The translations under genes and the position numbers were made by a program. The notes under the pieces are model-generated. The model had not been told where the DNA came from. It ran no database searches and worked only from the letters and a program-made list of their open reading frames with translations. DNA of 64,000 nucleotides from Candidatus Parcubacteria bacterium (GTDB lineage Bacteria; Patescibacteriota; Saccharimonadia; Saccharimonadales; Saccharimonadaceae), in contig JAEWBQ010000019.1 in NCBI GenBank assembly GCA_023391075.1, positions 7,530 through 71,529 on the forward strand, given 5' to 3'. Every line of letters starts with the position of its first letter. Within the stretch, counting starts at the first letter, position 1. This document shows, piece by piece, positions 8,249-17,969 of the stretch.

Positions 8249-8566
8249 ATGAATAACACCCCTACGATCGGCTGCGTCAAGGCAGCAACCGCAGTACTCG
8301 GCGACAAGTGGACGCCTCAACTGCTACGGTTTTTCATCAATGAAAACATCGTTCGGTTCTGCCAGCTCCAAGACCTCGTCGGCGGCATCAATCCGCGCAC
8401 GCTCTCGGCGCGTCTCGACAGCCTAGAAGCCGCGCAGGTCATCGAAAAACTTCCCACGGGCGAAAGCAGCAACCGCTGTGAATATCGCCTCACCGAAAAG
8501 GGGCGTGATCTCATGCCAATTCTCCGCGACATGGAAGCGTGGAGCGCCCGCTACGAAACTGCTTAA
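8249..8566 (+). CDS. HxlR-family winged-helix transcriptional regulator
   Basis: The 105-residue product has the HxlR pattern: a Cys near the N-terminus (IGCVKAATAVLGDKW), then the winged helix with GGINPRTLSARLDSLEAAQVIEK and the wing RCEYRLTEKGRDL. Such proteins often sense oxidants or electrophiles through the N-terminal Cys. TATAGT ends six bases before the ATG at 8249; an upstream ATG at 8234 would start before the promoter box and is unlikely. Its target is unknown, with the two-component genes lying next to it. Confidence 0.88.
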   Translation: MNNTPTIGCVKAATAVLGDKWTPQLLRFFINENIVRFCQLQDLVGGINPRTLSARLDSLEAAQVIEKLPTGESSNRCEYRLTEKGRDLMPILRDMEAWSARYETA

Positions 8567-8618
8567 TTACAGGGGGGAGCTACAGGAATCTCTCAGATTC
8601 TGTGCGTATACTAAAAAT

Positions 8619-9296
8619 ATGAGAGTATTATTAGTCGAAGATGAGCATAAAATCGCTCGCGCGCTGAAAAAGGCGCTTGAGCAAGAAAAGTACGCCGTGG
8701 ACGTAGCCTATGATGGTGATGAGGGTTACGCTATGGCAACCACGGAGCCATATGACGTGGCAGTTATCGACCGCATGCTGCCCGGAGAATACGACGGCCT
8801 AGCTATCGTCCGCGCCATGCGCGAACAAAAAATCCATACGCCAGTCTTACTCCTGACTGCGCTTGGCAGCGTCAAAGACCGCACCGAGGGTCTCGATACC
8901 GGTGCTGACGATTATCTCGTCAAGCCGTTTGCCCTCGAAGAATTGCTTGCCCGTGTCCGCGCACTGATGCGCCGACCAAAAGAGCAGCAAGCCACCATCC
9001 TCAAGGCAGGGGACTTGACGCTTAACACTGTGACCTTTGAAGTCACCCGCGCCGGTCAAACCCTGTCGCTCACCAGCAAGGAATTCGCCCTGCTTGAGTA
9101 TTTGCTCCGCAATCAAGACCGCCCGTTGCCGAAAGAAACGATTATCGCCCATGTCTGGGATTACGACGCCGACATCTTGCCCAATACCGTCGAGGTATAC
9201 ATCAAGTACTTGCGCGCCAAGGTCGACCAGCCATTCGACACGCCGCTGATCCATACGGTACGCGGTTTCGGGTACAAACTCCAAGCGACCAAATAA
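8619..9296 (+). CDS. OmpR/PhoB-type response regulator
   Basis: A 225-residue DNA-binding response regulator. The receiver domain (about 1-115) has the acidic pocket Glu7-Asp8, phosphoacceptor Asp51, Thr80 and Lys102. The winged-helix effector (about 130-222) ends with the typical LIHTVRGFGYKL. The start at 8619 has TATACT six bases upstream and no ribosome binding site, so the operon mRNA is probably leaderless. The histidine kinase starts three bases after its stop, and an ABC exporter follows, so it probably controls envelope or export functions. Confidence 0.95.
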   Translation: MRVLLVEDEHKIARALKKALEQEKYAVDVAYDGDEGYAMATTEPYDVAVIDRMLPGEYDGLAIVRAMREQKIHTPVLLLTALGSVKDRTEGLDTGADDYLVKPFALEELLARVRALMRRPKEQQATILKAGDLTLNTVTFEVTRAGQTLSLTSKEFALLEYLLRNQDRPLPKETIIAHVWDYDADILPNTVEVYIKYLRAKVDQPFDTPLIHTVRGFGYKLQATK

Positions 9297-9299
9297 TAC

Positions 9300-10310
9300 A
9301 TGTTTCACTCTGCCACGCTTAAACTGACCGGCTGGTATTTGTCGATTCTGATTCTTATCAGCCTGTCATTTAGCATGGTGATTTATACCGTGGCCTCGCG
9401 CGAAGTAGGGTCGCGGCTTCGATTTGAGCCGTCGGACCCGCAAATCCTGCAAGTCTATAACCACGAACAGCTGAACGAGCTCCGTCAGACACAGGTCGAC
9501 GAAAGCCGCCACACGCTCTTTGCCGCCCTGGCGGTAACGAATATCGTCCTCTGGGCGGCAGGCGGCATCGTCAGCTACCACCTGGCACGCCGAACCCTAA
9601 AGCCGATCGAAGAAGCTCATGAGGCACAGTCGCGCTTTACGAGCGACGCGAGCCACGAACTCCGCACGCCACTCGCCAGCATGAAGACTGAGCTCGAAGT
9701 CGCCCTGCGTGACCCCGATCTTAGCAAGAGCGATATGCGCGAGCTACTCGAAAGCAACCTGGAAGAAGTCAACAAGCTCACGAACTTATCCTATAACCTC
9801 CTCCAGCTCTCGCGCCTTGAGCATAGCAAGATTGCTCACGAACCGGTCGATCTCACCGCTGCGCTGCAGTCGGTCGGTAACCGCTTCATGGCAAGCCGTG
9901 AGCGCCTCGCCTTACCGCAGAGTACGGCACCGCTCATGGTCATGGCAAACCAGGCGAACGTCGAGGAGCTCCTGACCATCCTCATCGATAACGCCCTCAA
10001 ATACAGTCCCGAGGGCAGCAAAGTAAGCATTCACTTCGTTCGGGGACGCGTCGCCTCCGGGTTCATCGTTTCCAATAGCGGTCCCGGCATTCCGGCCGAC
10101 AAATTGCCCTTTATCTTCGACCGCTTCTATCAAGTCGAATCTTCGCGCACCAGCAGCGAGAAAAAGGGGTATGGCCTAGGACTATCGCTGGCCAAAAAAC
10201 TCGTAGAAATCCACGGCGGGGCACTGACCGCCAGTAGCCAGCCAGGCATTAAAACGACGTTTGAAGTGACGCTGCCAAATGTCAGCAAATTATCAGACGA
10301 AGAACAGTAG
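9300..10310 (+). CDS. Sensor histidine kinase
   Basis: A 336-residue membrane kinase with transmembrane helices at about 11-31 and 72-94 flanking a short outer loop of some 40 residues. The phosphoacceptor is His119 in DASHELRTPLAS. The ATP-binding domain has an N-box (LIDNALKYSP), G1 (SNSGPGI), F-box (FIFDRFYQ) and G2 (GYGLGLSLA). The small external loop is typical of kinases that sense the membrane or a neighbouring transporter. It is directly downstream of its response regulator. Confidence 0.95.
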   Translation: MFHSATLKLTGWYLSILILISLSFSMVIYTVASREVGSRLRFEPSDPQILQVYNHEQLNELRQTQVDESRHTLFAALAVTNIVLWAAGGIVSYHLARRTLKPIEEAHEAQSRFTSDASHELRTPLASMKTELEVALRDPDLSKSDMRELLESNLEEVNKLTNLSYNLLQLSRLEHSKIAHEPVDLTAALQSVGNRFMASRERLALPQSTAPLMVMANQANVEELLTILIDNALKYSPEGSKVSIHFVRGRVASGFIVSNSGPGIPADKLPFIFDRFYQVESSRTSSEKKGYGLGLSLAKKLVEIHGGALTASSQPGIKTTFEVTLPNVSKLSDEEQ

Positions 10311-10364
10311 ATTATAAGATTTATACGCTATCATTCCTGTATCATCTAATAACAAGGAGATACG

Positions 10365-11714
10365 ATGAACAGCATATCACGGGGTATACGCGGTGCCCTC
10401 CGGAGTCCACTCCGCTCGGGAGCCATTGTCCTCATCCTGGCAATCAGCATCAGCCTCTTGCTCGCGATGCTCGTCGCCCGAAGCAGCATCTTGAATAAAA
10501 TCACCAGCGTCAAAGCCCAGGCGGGAACTGACATCACGATTAACCCGGCCGGTATTCGTGGCGGCATGGGCGACGGCACTCCGCTGACATCAGATCAGAT
10601 CAGCAAGATCACGACGACTGCGCATGTTACCAGCGCAAGCAGTACATTGACCGATCAAATGGGCACGAGCGATACAAATCTCGTTTCCTCGCTGACACTC
10701 GGCAGCTTTGGCCGACGCCAGCAACGCTTCGAGACCCAGTCTGGCGACAGCACGATGCCAGGCGGCGGCTTTGGTGCTAACCGCCCGGCGCCTACCCCAC
10801 GCATCAGCGTCACCGGGACGAACCACCCTGAAACGGTCGTCACCGCATCAGCACTCACGTCTGGCAAGATGATCGATGGCGCGTCATCAAGCGATACGGC
10901 ACTGATCGGCAAAAGCCTGGCCGACAAAAACAACCTAAGTGTCGGTAGCACCTTTACCGCCTACGGCAAGACGATGACGATCAGCGGCATCTATCACACG
11001 AGTAATACGTTTCAGGATAACGGTGTGATCTTGCCGCTCGCCACGCTGCAGGCGCTGACCTCACAGCCCGGTGCCGTGACGGCCGTCACCGCGAGTGTCG
11101 ACTCGGCTGACAACGTCGAGAGCACCGTCGCGGCACTCAAAAGCAACCTCGGCGGCAGCGTCGACATCACTAGTCAGATCGAACGCGCCAACCAAAGTGC
11201 CGCATCACTCGCCTCAATCGCTAACGTAGCCCTTTACGGCGTCATCGGTGCTGCTGGTGCAAGCGTGGTCATCATCCTGCTCGCGATGGTAATCGTGGTC
11301 CGCGAACGAAAACGCGAGATCGGCATCATGAAGGCCATCGGCGGTACGACTCGCACCGTAGCCGTTCAGCTCATGAGCGAGTCGCTGACATTAACGCTCA
11401 TCAGTGCGATTATCGGCTTTGGACTCGGCATCCTGATCAGCGGCCCGATGACCAGTTCACTCGTCACAAGCCAGACGGCCAGTGCATCCCGCGGTTTTGG
11501 CGGTGGGGCAGGTGGCTTTGGTGGCCCGCGCGCCTTTGCGGCCGGAGCCGGCGCCCAGCTGGGCAGCAATCTTCGTAGCATCACCACCAGCGCCACTCCT
11601 GCAGTCTTTGCGATCGGCATCGGCGCGACCCTCGCCATCGCCTTGATCGGCAGTCTCGTACCGGCACTATTAGTAACACGTATCCGGCCAGCAGAAGTGC
11701 TGCGAGCGGAATAG
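10365..11714 (+). CDS. MacB/FtsX-type ABC transporter permease
   Basis: The 449-residue protein has the MacB-type topology: one N-terminal helix (about 18-42), a large extracytoplasmic domain, then three C-terminal helices starting near 285. The sequence between the first and second C-terminal blocks, REIGIMKAIGGTTRTV, is the usual coupling region with the ATPase. A Gly/Phe-rich low-complexity insert (RGFGGGAGGFGG) lies in the loop before the last helix. It has a good ribosome binding site (AAGGAG). The ATPase gene follows eight bases later. The pair probably exports or responds to peptides, antibiotics or lipids under the adjacent two-component system. Confidence 0.88.
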   Translation: MNSISRGIRGALRSPLRSGAIVLILAISISLLLAMLVARSSILNKITSVKAQAGTDITINPAGIRGGMGDGTPLTSDQISKITTTAHVTSASSTLTDQMGTSDTNLVSSLTLGSFGRRQQRFETQSGDSTMPGGGFGANRPAPTPRISVTGTNHPETVVTASALTSGKMIDGASSSDTALIGKSLADKNNLSVGSTFTAYGKTMTISGIYHTSNTFQDNGVILPLATLQALTSQPGAVTAVTASVDSADNVESTVAALKSNLGGSVDITSQIERANQSAASLASIANVALYGVIGAAGASVVIILLAMVIVVRERKREIGIMKAIGGTTRTVAVQLMSESLTLTLISAIIGFGLGILISGPMTSSLVTSQTASASRGFGGGAGGFGGPRAFAAGAGAQLGSNLRSITTSATPAVFAIGIGATLAIALIGSLVPALLVTRIRPAEVLRAE

Positions 11715-11721
11715 GAGCAAT

Positions 11722-12393
11722 ATGATTACCGTAGAAAACCTCACTAAATCGTTCGCCACGCCGCACGGCACCGTCCATGCACTAAAGGACATCACCTTTA
11801 GCGTCCCGACAGGCCAGTTCGCTTCGATCATCGGCAAAAGCGGCAGCGGCAAGTCGACGCTCCTCAGCCTGCTCGGCGCGCTTGATACGCCCACAAGCGG
11901 CAGCATCAGCGTCGACGATACAGACATCACCAAGCTGTCGGGCAGTGGCCAGACAGACTACCGCGCCAAGCAAATCGGCTTCGTGTTCCAGCAGTACAAC
12001 CTGATTCCAAACCTCACTGCCCTCGAGAACGTCATGTTGGCACTCGAATTCGGTGGCGTCCCGGCTCGTGATCGCCAGGCGCGCGCCCAAGAGCTGCTCG
12101 AAGATGTCGGCCTGTCCGTCGACGAGCAGGGCAGGCGGCCACTCCGCTTAAGCGGCGGCCAACAGCAGCGCGTCGCTATCGCCCGGGCGCTCGCCAACGA
12201 ACCGGCCTTTATTCTGGCTGACGAACCGACGGGCAACCTCGATTCTGAAACAGGCAAAAAAATATTTGACCTGCTCCACAGTTTGACCCGTAGCAAAAAG
12301 ACCACGATCATCGCTGTCACCCATGATCTTGAGGTCGCCGGCAAAACCGACGTCACCTTCACGCTCAAGGATGGCACCCTGACACAAGCATAA
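11722..12393 (+). CDS. MacB/LolD-type ABC transporter ATPase
   Basis: The 223-residue ATPase has Walker A GKSGSGKST at 38-46, a Q-loop (FVFQQYN), signature LSGGQQQR, Walker B FILADEP and the switch His in VTHD. The family powers mechanotransmission exporters with the four-helix permease encoded just upstream. AGGAG lies seven bases before the ATG. It is the last gene of the regulator-kinase-permease-ATPase unit. Confidence 0.95.
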   Translation: MITVENLTKSFATPHGTVHALKDITFSVPTGQFASIIGKSGSGKSTLLSLLGALDTPTSGSISVDDTDITKLSGSGQTDYRAKQIGFVFQQYNLIPNLTALENVMLALEFGGVPARDRQARAQELLEDVGLSVDEQGRRPLRLSGGQQQRVAIARALANEPAFILADEPTGNLDSETGKKIFDLLHSLTRSKKTTIIAVTHDLEVAGKTDVTFTLKDGTLTQA

Positions 12394-12519
12394 ACTTTGT
12401 AAATTGTACGAAATGTGAAATATTTCATAATTTGTTCAGAAAAATGCGTCATACTAGAGGCACAAGAGGTGTAAACGTCAAAAACGGAAACATCCTCTGA
12501 TAAAAGGAGGGAGTCAATT

Positions 12520-12987
12520 ATGAGTACCACCAATACCATTTTGCTTAGTAAACAAGGTATGCGTGACCTAAAGAAAGAAATCGCGCAACTCGAGCGAGAC
12601 CGCAATGAAATCCTGCGCGTCCTGCACGAACAAGAGAAAATCGACACGCACGATGAACGGCTCGACCGCATCGAGAAGCTTGCCGCCCTTGAGGCCGCCG
12701 AAAGTGACCTGAACGAGCGTAAAGCCATCCTCGAACACGCCAAGCTGTTCCCGCGCAAGCGCGACGCGCTCAAGGTCGCGATCGGTTCGGTCGTCGAGCT
12801 GATCGACACCAGCGGCCGTATGGTCCGCTACACCCTGGTCGACACGATCGAGGCAAACCCGAGCGACGGCCGCATCTCGATCATGAGCCCGCTCGGCAAG
12901 AACCTGATCGGTAAGCAGCTGCACGATATCGTCGAATGGACGGCCGGGCTGCGCACTAATCAGCTGCGTCTCGTCGGCATATCATAA
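12520..12987 (+). CDS. GreA/GreB-like transcription elongation factor
   Basis: A 155-residue protein with the Gre layout: an N-terminal antiparallel coiled coil starting LLSKQGMRDLKKEI, then a C-terminal FKBP-like domain (GSVVELID... through ISIMSPLGKNLIGK). Gre factors reach into RNA polymerase and stimulate cleavage of backtracked RNA. The coil tip, where GreA has an Asp and Glu in a GDLSENAEY-like motif, reads KIDTHDERLDRI here, so it still offers acidic residues but in a different setting. It could be a paralogue acting on the polymerase in another way. It has a strong AAAGGAGG ribosome binding site and a 5' leader of about 60-70 bases. Confidence 0.8.
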   Translation: MSTTNTILLSKQGMRDLKKEIAQLERDRNEILRVLHEQEKIDTHDERLDRIEKLAALEAAESDLNERKAILEHAKLFPRKRDALKVAIGSVVELIDTSGRMVRYTLVDTIEANPSDGRISIMSPLGKNLIGKQLHDIVEWTAGLRTNQLRLVGIS

Positions 12988-13008
12988 TCTACAACATTCT
13001 ACACCTCG

Positions 13009-13038
13009 AATCCCCGTTCATCACGAGCGGGGATTTTT
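13009..13038 (+). terminator. Intrinsic terminator after the GreA-like gene
   Basis: AATCCCCG at 13009-13016 pairs with CGGGGATT at 13028-13035, and the T-run continues to 13037. Confidence 0.85.
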
Positions 13039-13074
13039 GAGTGAACCATGAGCAAGCTTGCTACAATAGAGCTA

Positions 13075-15633
13075 ATGCTTTATTACACAAAAACTGCCGA
13101 GCAAACACTCCATGAACTCGAGGTCTCAGACAAGGGTCTTGCGACCAGCGATGCCACGGAACGGCTGCGCCTGCACGGTCCTAACAGCATCCGGGTGCCC
13201 GGGGATCCGTTCTGGCGGAAGGTATTAGAACCATTCCTGAACGTCTTCATGCTCGTTCTATTTATCGCGGCGTTCATTAGCGTCCTGCATCATACCTACC
13301 TGGATGCCGCTATCATCATCGCCATTATGTGTGCGAGTGCCGTCATCTACTACGTGCAGCGGTTCTCAACCGAGCGCATCCTTCGCTCACTCCAAAAGCA
13401 CACCGAGCAAAAAGTCGAGGTCCTCCGCGATGGCAAGCCGCATGACGTTTTAGCCGAGGCGCTTGTGCCTGGCGACATCATCGTCCTCGCGGAAGGCGAG
13501 AAGGTACCTGCTGATGCCCGTATCTTGTTCGCCGAATCACTCCGCGTCGACGAGTCACAGCTCACGGGCGAATCCGAGCCTATCAGCAAGCAGCTCCTCC
13601 CGCTTGACGGCGACAAAGAGGTGTATGAACAGACCAATATGCTCTTCCAGGGCTCATTCGTCGTCGCAGGCGACGTGACGGCGGTGGTCGTACGGACTGG
13701 CAACGAGACGGAATTCGGTCAGCTTGCCGCACTCACCAACAACCAAGGGAGCGAGAGTCCTGTACAAGCAAAAATCGATAAGCTGCTCGGCAAAATCATT
13801 GCAGGGGTAGGCGGCGTCGCCGTCGTCACGTTCGGACTCATGCTGGCGCGCGGGGCCGATTTTACCGAAAGCTTGCGTTTCGTCTTGGCGCTATCTGTCA
13901 GCGCCGTTCCGGAAAGCCTCCCTGTCGCCATATCGGTCGTACTGGTCCTGGGCATGCGCCGCATGGCCAAGCGCAAGGCACTGGTACGCAATATGCGCGC
14001 AATCGAAACGATCGGCGTCATTACTACCATCGCCACCGACAAGACAGGGACGCTCACTAAAAACAAGCTGACCGTCCAAGAGACCTGGCAGCCAAAGGGT
14101 GCGCACGTCAATTTGACCCAGTACGTCGCCCGTGCAGTCAACCGCGCAAGCCGTGGCTCCCACGACCCGCTGGACGTCGCTCTGCACGAATATACCGAGC
14201 ATCAACAAGTGCAACTGCCTAAGGCAGTGCCTGCCGCGCGGTTTCCTTTCGATCAAGCCACCGCGATGAGCGGCAACCTATGGCATCATGGCAGCGGGCT
14301 GGAGCTTGTCGTGAAGGGAGCGCCGGAATCTGTCCTCGCCCGCAGCGACCTGACCGAAGGGGAACACGAGACCGCTATCGCCGCGCTCCATCACCTGACA
14401 GGGCAGGGCTACCGGGTCATCGCAATCGCCCACACGACTCCGCATCATCCGATTGACTCATTCAATGAACTCACCCGTAGCGATCGGCTGACATTCGATG
14501 GATTCGTCGCCGTAGCGGACGTACTGCGCCCAGAGGCAAAAAAAGCGATCTCGGTCGCACAGGCGGCCGGCGTGACGGTACGCATGATCACCGGTGACCA
14601 CTACGAAACCGCCTATCATATTGGCAAGCAGCTTGGCATGCTCACTCATCGCGGCCAAGTATTCGATGCGCGTCACATGAGCGTCATGACCGACGATGAA
14701 CTACTGGCGACAATCGATACGACCCGGGTCTTTTCTCGGGTTACTCCCGAACACAAATACCGGATCCTGACGTTACTCAAGCAAAAGCACATTACCGCCA
14801 TGACCGGCGATGGTGTCAACGACGTTCCCGCACTCGCCAGCGCCCATGTGGGAGTCGCCATGGGAAGCGGGGCGGGCATCGCCAAGGACGCCGGTGACAT
14901 GATCCTGCTTGACGACAATTTCAAGCACATCGTCGATGCCATGAGCGAAGGCCGCACGATTTTTGCAAACATCCGCCGCATGCTGTTTTATCTGCTTGCC
15001 ACCAATACCGGTGAGGTGCTGACGACGCTCGGCGCGTTGATCCTTGGCATGCCGGTGCCTATCGTCCCGGTCCAGATTTTGTGGATCAACCTCGTGACGG
15101 ACACGTCCATGGTCATTCCACTTGGGCTCGAACCGGGCGAGCGCAATAATCTGCGTCAGCAACCGAAAGCTCCCGACGCACCGATTCTGAGCACCTTTCT
15201 GATATCCCGCATGCTCCTCGTCGCACTTACTATGGCGGCGCTGACCCTCTGCCTCTACCTAGCCTATGCGCACCACTATGGGATGGAATACGGCCGCACC
15301 GTCGCGTTCAGCGCGCTAGTAGTAATGCAGTGGGCGAACGCGTTTTGCAGCCGAAGCACGCATGAATCGCTGTTTTCACGCCTTCGCACGATGAGCTGGC
15401 CATTTTATATCGGTCTCGCCGTCGCTGTCAGTATGCAAACGCTGGCAATCTTTGGCCCGCTTGGCGCCTATCTGCATGTCGCACCCGTTGCCATTGGCGA
15501 CCTATTCATAACGAGCCTCATCGCATTCACCGTGCCGATTGCTGTCAGCGAGCTTCACAAATTCGCTGGCTATCTCATGCGACGACGCAGTTCAGCGCTG
15601 AACGCGAAACCTGTCGCCAGCCCTGCGCGCTAA
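13075..15633 (+). CDS. Cation-transporting P-type ATPase (P2-type)
   Basis: An 852-residue pump with a cation-ATPase N-terminal region, the TGES actuator motif (LTGESEPI), the phosphorylated Asp322 in TDKTGTLT, and the hinge MTGDGVNDVPAL. The fourth membrane helix has VPESLP where classical Ca2+ pumps have PEGLP. The C-terminal membrane block is complete, so calcium or another divalent or monovalent cation is plausible. I chose ATG 13075: TACAAT lies seven bases before it, whereas an upstream ATG at 13048 would precede the promoter. The 3' end overlaps the convergent second P-type ATPase by 42 bases. Confidence 0.93.
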   Translation: MLYYTKTAEQTLHELEVSDKGLATSDATERLRLHGPNSIRVPGDPFWRKVLEPFLNVFMLVLFIAAFISVLHHTYLDAAIIIAIMCASAVIYYVQRFSTERILRSLQKHTEQKVEVLRDGKPHDVLAEALVPGDIIVLAEGEKVPADARILFAESLRVDESQLTGESEPISKQLLPLDGDKEVYEQTNMLFQGSFVVAGDVTAVVVRTGNETEFGQLAALTNNQGSESPVQAKIDKLLGKIIAGVGGVAVVTFGLMLARGADFTESLRFVLALSVSAVPESLPVAISVVLVLGMRRMAKRKALVRNMRAIETIGVITTIATDKTGTLTKNKLTVQETWQPKGAHVNLTQYVARAVNRASRGSHDPLDVALHEYTEHQQVQLPKAVPAARFPFDQATAMSGNLWHHGSGLELVVKGAPESVLARSDLTEGEHETAIAALHHLTGQGYRVIAIAHTTPHHPIDSFNELTRSDRLTFDGFVAVADVLRPEAKKAISVAQAAGVTVRMITGDHYETAYHIGKQLGMLTHRGQVFDARHMSVMTDDELLATIDTTRVFSRVTPEHKYRILTLLKQKHITAMTGDGVNDVPALASAHVGVAMGSGAGIAKDAGDMILLDDNFKHIVDAMSEGRTIFANIRRMLFYLLATNTGEVLTTLGALILGMPVPIVPVQILWINLVTDTSMVIPLGLEPGERNNLRQQPKAPDAPILSTFLISRMLLVALTMAALTLCLYLAYAHHYGMEYGRTVAFSALVVMQWANAFCSRSTHESLFSRLRTMSWPFYIGLAVAVSMQTLAIFGPLGAYLHVAPVAIGDLFITSLIAFTVPIAVSELHKFAGYLMRRRSSALNAKPVASPAR

Positions 15634-17913
15634 CTGATACTGAAGCGCCGCCCCGATAACCATAACAAGCAGGGCAGGCAGCAGGAATGACCAGGCCGGT
15701 CGGCTAAAGCTGAAGAAATCCCGCAGCGTTGCCGATCCGAAGCTAATGATAGCCACGATTCCGACGGCAAAAAGATAGACGACACGAGCCCACCGCGTAA
15801 CCCGGTCATACGTCACGCCGAGCATACGCGACGCCAGCCACACCATCCAAATCCCAAAGAACGTCGCCACGAGGACCGTTCCGGTCGTTACGCCGCTGGG
15901 ATCTTCCGGCTGCACGCGCGATGCGATCACGTAAAAACTTGCGACGATTGCACCAGAAATCAAAGCGATTGGCACAACGGGCCGCAGCGTGTCACGCCAG
16001 TAGCAGCGCGGGTCAATGTGATGCTGCGGTGTCGGCGGGAAAAACGCCCACATCATAGTCGGCAGCGTCACCAAGAAAATATTCAAAAACGTCACGTGAC
16101 GCGGCTCAAACGGATACGGTAGGCCAAGCAGCAGCGTCGCAAACAGCAACGTGACACCGTATACGATCTTATGAAAGAACAGAACCGAAATCAGCTCGAT
16201 AGCCTGCATGATCCGATTACCCAGACTCATACCCATCGGCAGCGACGTGAACGCATTATCGAGCAGCACGATGTCGGCTACGCGTCGACTAGCGGCGGCG
16301 CCGGCATACATCGCAATTCCCAGGTCGGCCGCCTTAAGCGCCAGTGCGTCATTCACTCCGTCACCGACCATGCCAGTAAAGGCGCCGTCTTCCTGAAGCG
16401 TCGCGATAATCCGCTCTTTTTGCTCAGGCAGGACACGCGCAAACACAGTCGTCGCAAGGACCGCTTTACGCCATGTGCGCGGCGATAATGCCGCCAGCTC
16501 CGCACCAGTCGTCACCCGATCAGCTTTACGTATGCCCGCTGCCGTTGCCACGTAGCGTACCGTTTCGGGGCTGTCGCCGCTTATCACCCGTATGTCGACG
16601 TTGTGGCGCTGCAGGTATTCAACCGCATCCGTCACCCCTTCGCGCAGCGGATTGCTCAGCACGATCAGGCCGGCGATCTGTCCGCTATGCTCCTGTAGGC
16701 GCTTCACGGACGTGTCCTGATCTTCAAAGGTCGCGACAGCAAGTACCCGCTTTCCTTCGCTTGTCAGTGCATCGATGCGCGTCTTAGTCTGACGCGACAG
16801 GGAAGCGTACTGCGCCACATACTCCGGCGCGCCCATCATGAGCGTCGAGGTACCGATTTCATCACTCACCCGCAGTGCACTGAGCTTGCGCACAGAGGAA
16901 AACGCCATGACGTCCTGTACCGTGTACTTACCGTCGACAAAGAATGTCTGCGCAACCGCATCACCGGTCGTAGTATTGGCACCTGTCTCGCGGGCCAATG
17001 TGCCGATGTGCCGCAACAGCCGTGCACGCGCCGCTTCCGTGCGCCGCTTCGCTGGTATCCACGTATCGACCGTCACGGTATCGCTCGTCAGCGTACCGGT
17101 TTTGTCGACGCAGAGAGTGTCGAGCAGTGCCATCGCTTCGATTGCCGCGAGCTTCTGTGGCAGCACGCGCGCCTGGGCCAGCTTCAACGAACCAAAGGCG
17201 AGGAGCAGGGAGCTGGCGAGGAGCAAGCCCTCGGGGACGACCGTTACGGCGGCCGAGGTGATTGCCTTAAAGATACGCACCGGTTCATACCCGGCACTAT
17301 AATATACAGCGAAGATAAGCAGCGAAAGCGCAAGTGCTCCGTACGTGAGCCAGGTGATAGCTCGGTTGATGGCTTTTTGCAGAGGCGTCAGCTGCGGGGT
17401 ATAGCGCTGGAGTGTGGCTGCCATCGCGCCCGCTTTGGTCGAGCTGCCGACTGCGGTCACGCGCGCATGTGCCGTACCCGCAGTCACAATACCGCCGGCA
17501 TGCACCGATTGGCCGCTTGCTTTGTCTATCGACGCAGCCTCGCCCGTGAGCATACTTTCGTTAATCTCGAGACCCCGGCTGAACGTTACTTCGGCGTCGG
17601 CAGGGATTTCGTCACCGGCGCGAAGCAGAATCATATCGCCGGGTATCAACTCAGTAAACATCACCTCCTCAAATGTCTCATCGTCTGACAATCGACGCGC
17701 ATGGGGTGCGCTCATTAGCTCGAGCTTCCTCAACGCTCGCCGGGCCCGGATTTCTTGGACAATCGCGAGCAGGGTATTGACGGTGATGACGACCGATATA
17801 AACCACGCGTCGCGTCGTTCGCCCAGCGACAGGAGCGTGATAGCTAGGAGAAAAATCGCGATCACGATCGGCGATACGACGTTGCGCCGGATTATCACCA
17901 GGATATCCTTCAT
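15592..17913 (-). CDS. P-type ATPase, CtpE-like
   Basis: A 773-residue pump with LTGEA in the actuator domain, the phosphorylated Asp270 in VDKTGTLT, VPEGLLLAS in membrane helix 4 and MVGDGVNDALAL in the hinge. The N-terminus is short and goes straight into the first helix pair (MKDILVIIRRNVVSP). The PEGL motif and overall order resemble mycobacterial CtpE, a calcium pump, but this is inference. The start at 17913 has TATACT six bases upstream; a longer frame to 17997 would cross that promoter. It is divergent from the VIT1-like gene and convergent, with a 42-base overlap, with the other ATPase. Confidence 0.92.
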   Translation of the reverse strand: MKDILVIIRRNVVSPIVIAIFLLAITLLSLGERRDAWFISVVITVNTLLAIVQEIRARRALRKLELMSAPHARRLSDDETFEEVMFTELIPGDMILLRAGDEIPADAEVTFSRGLEINESMLTGEAASIDKASGQSVHAGGIVTAGTAHARVTAVGSSTKAGAMAATLQRYTPQLTPLQKAINRAITWLTYGALALSLLIFAVYYSAGYEPVRIFKAITSAAVTVVPEGLLLASSLLLAFGSLKLAQARVLPQKLAAIEAMALLDTLCVDKTGTLTSDTVTVDTWIPAKRRTEAARARLLRHIGTLARETGANTTTGDAVAQTFFVDGKYTVQDVMAFSSVRKLSALRVSDEIGTSTLMMGAPEYVAQYASLSRQTKTRIDALTSEGKRVLAVATFEDQDTSVKRLQEHSGQIAGLIVLSNPLREGVTDAVEYLQRHNVDIRVISGDSPETVRYVATAAGIRKADRVTTGAELAALSPRTWRKAVLATTVFARVLPEQKERIIATLQEDGAFTGMVGDGVNDALALKAADLGIAMYAGAAASRRVADIVLLDNAFTSLPMGMSLGNRIMQAIELISVLFFHKIVYGVTLLFATLLLGLPYPFEPRHVTFLNIFLVTLPTMMWAFFPPTPQHHIDPRCYWRDTLRPVVPIALISGAIVASFYVIASRVQPEDPSGVTTGTVLVATFFGIWMVWLASRMLGVTYDRVTRWARVVYLFAVGIVAIISFGSATLRDFFSFSRPAWSFLLPALLVMVIGAALQYQLARRAGDRFRVQR

Positions 17914-17969
17914 GGAGCTAGTATACCGGCCGAAAGTCAGGGAACCAATATCGGGTATAATAAAACCAT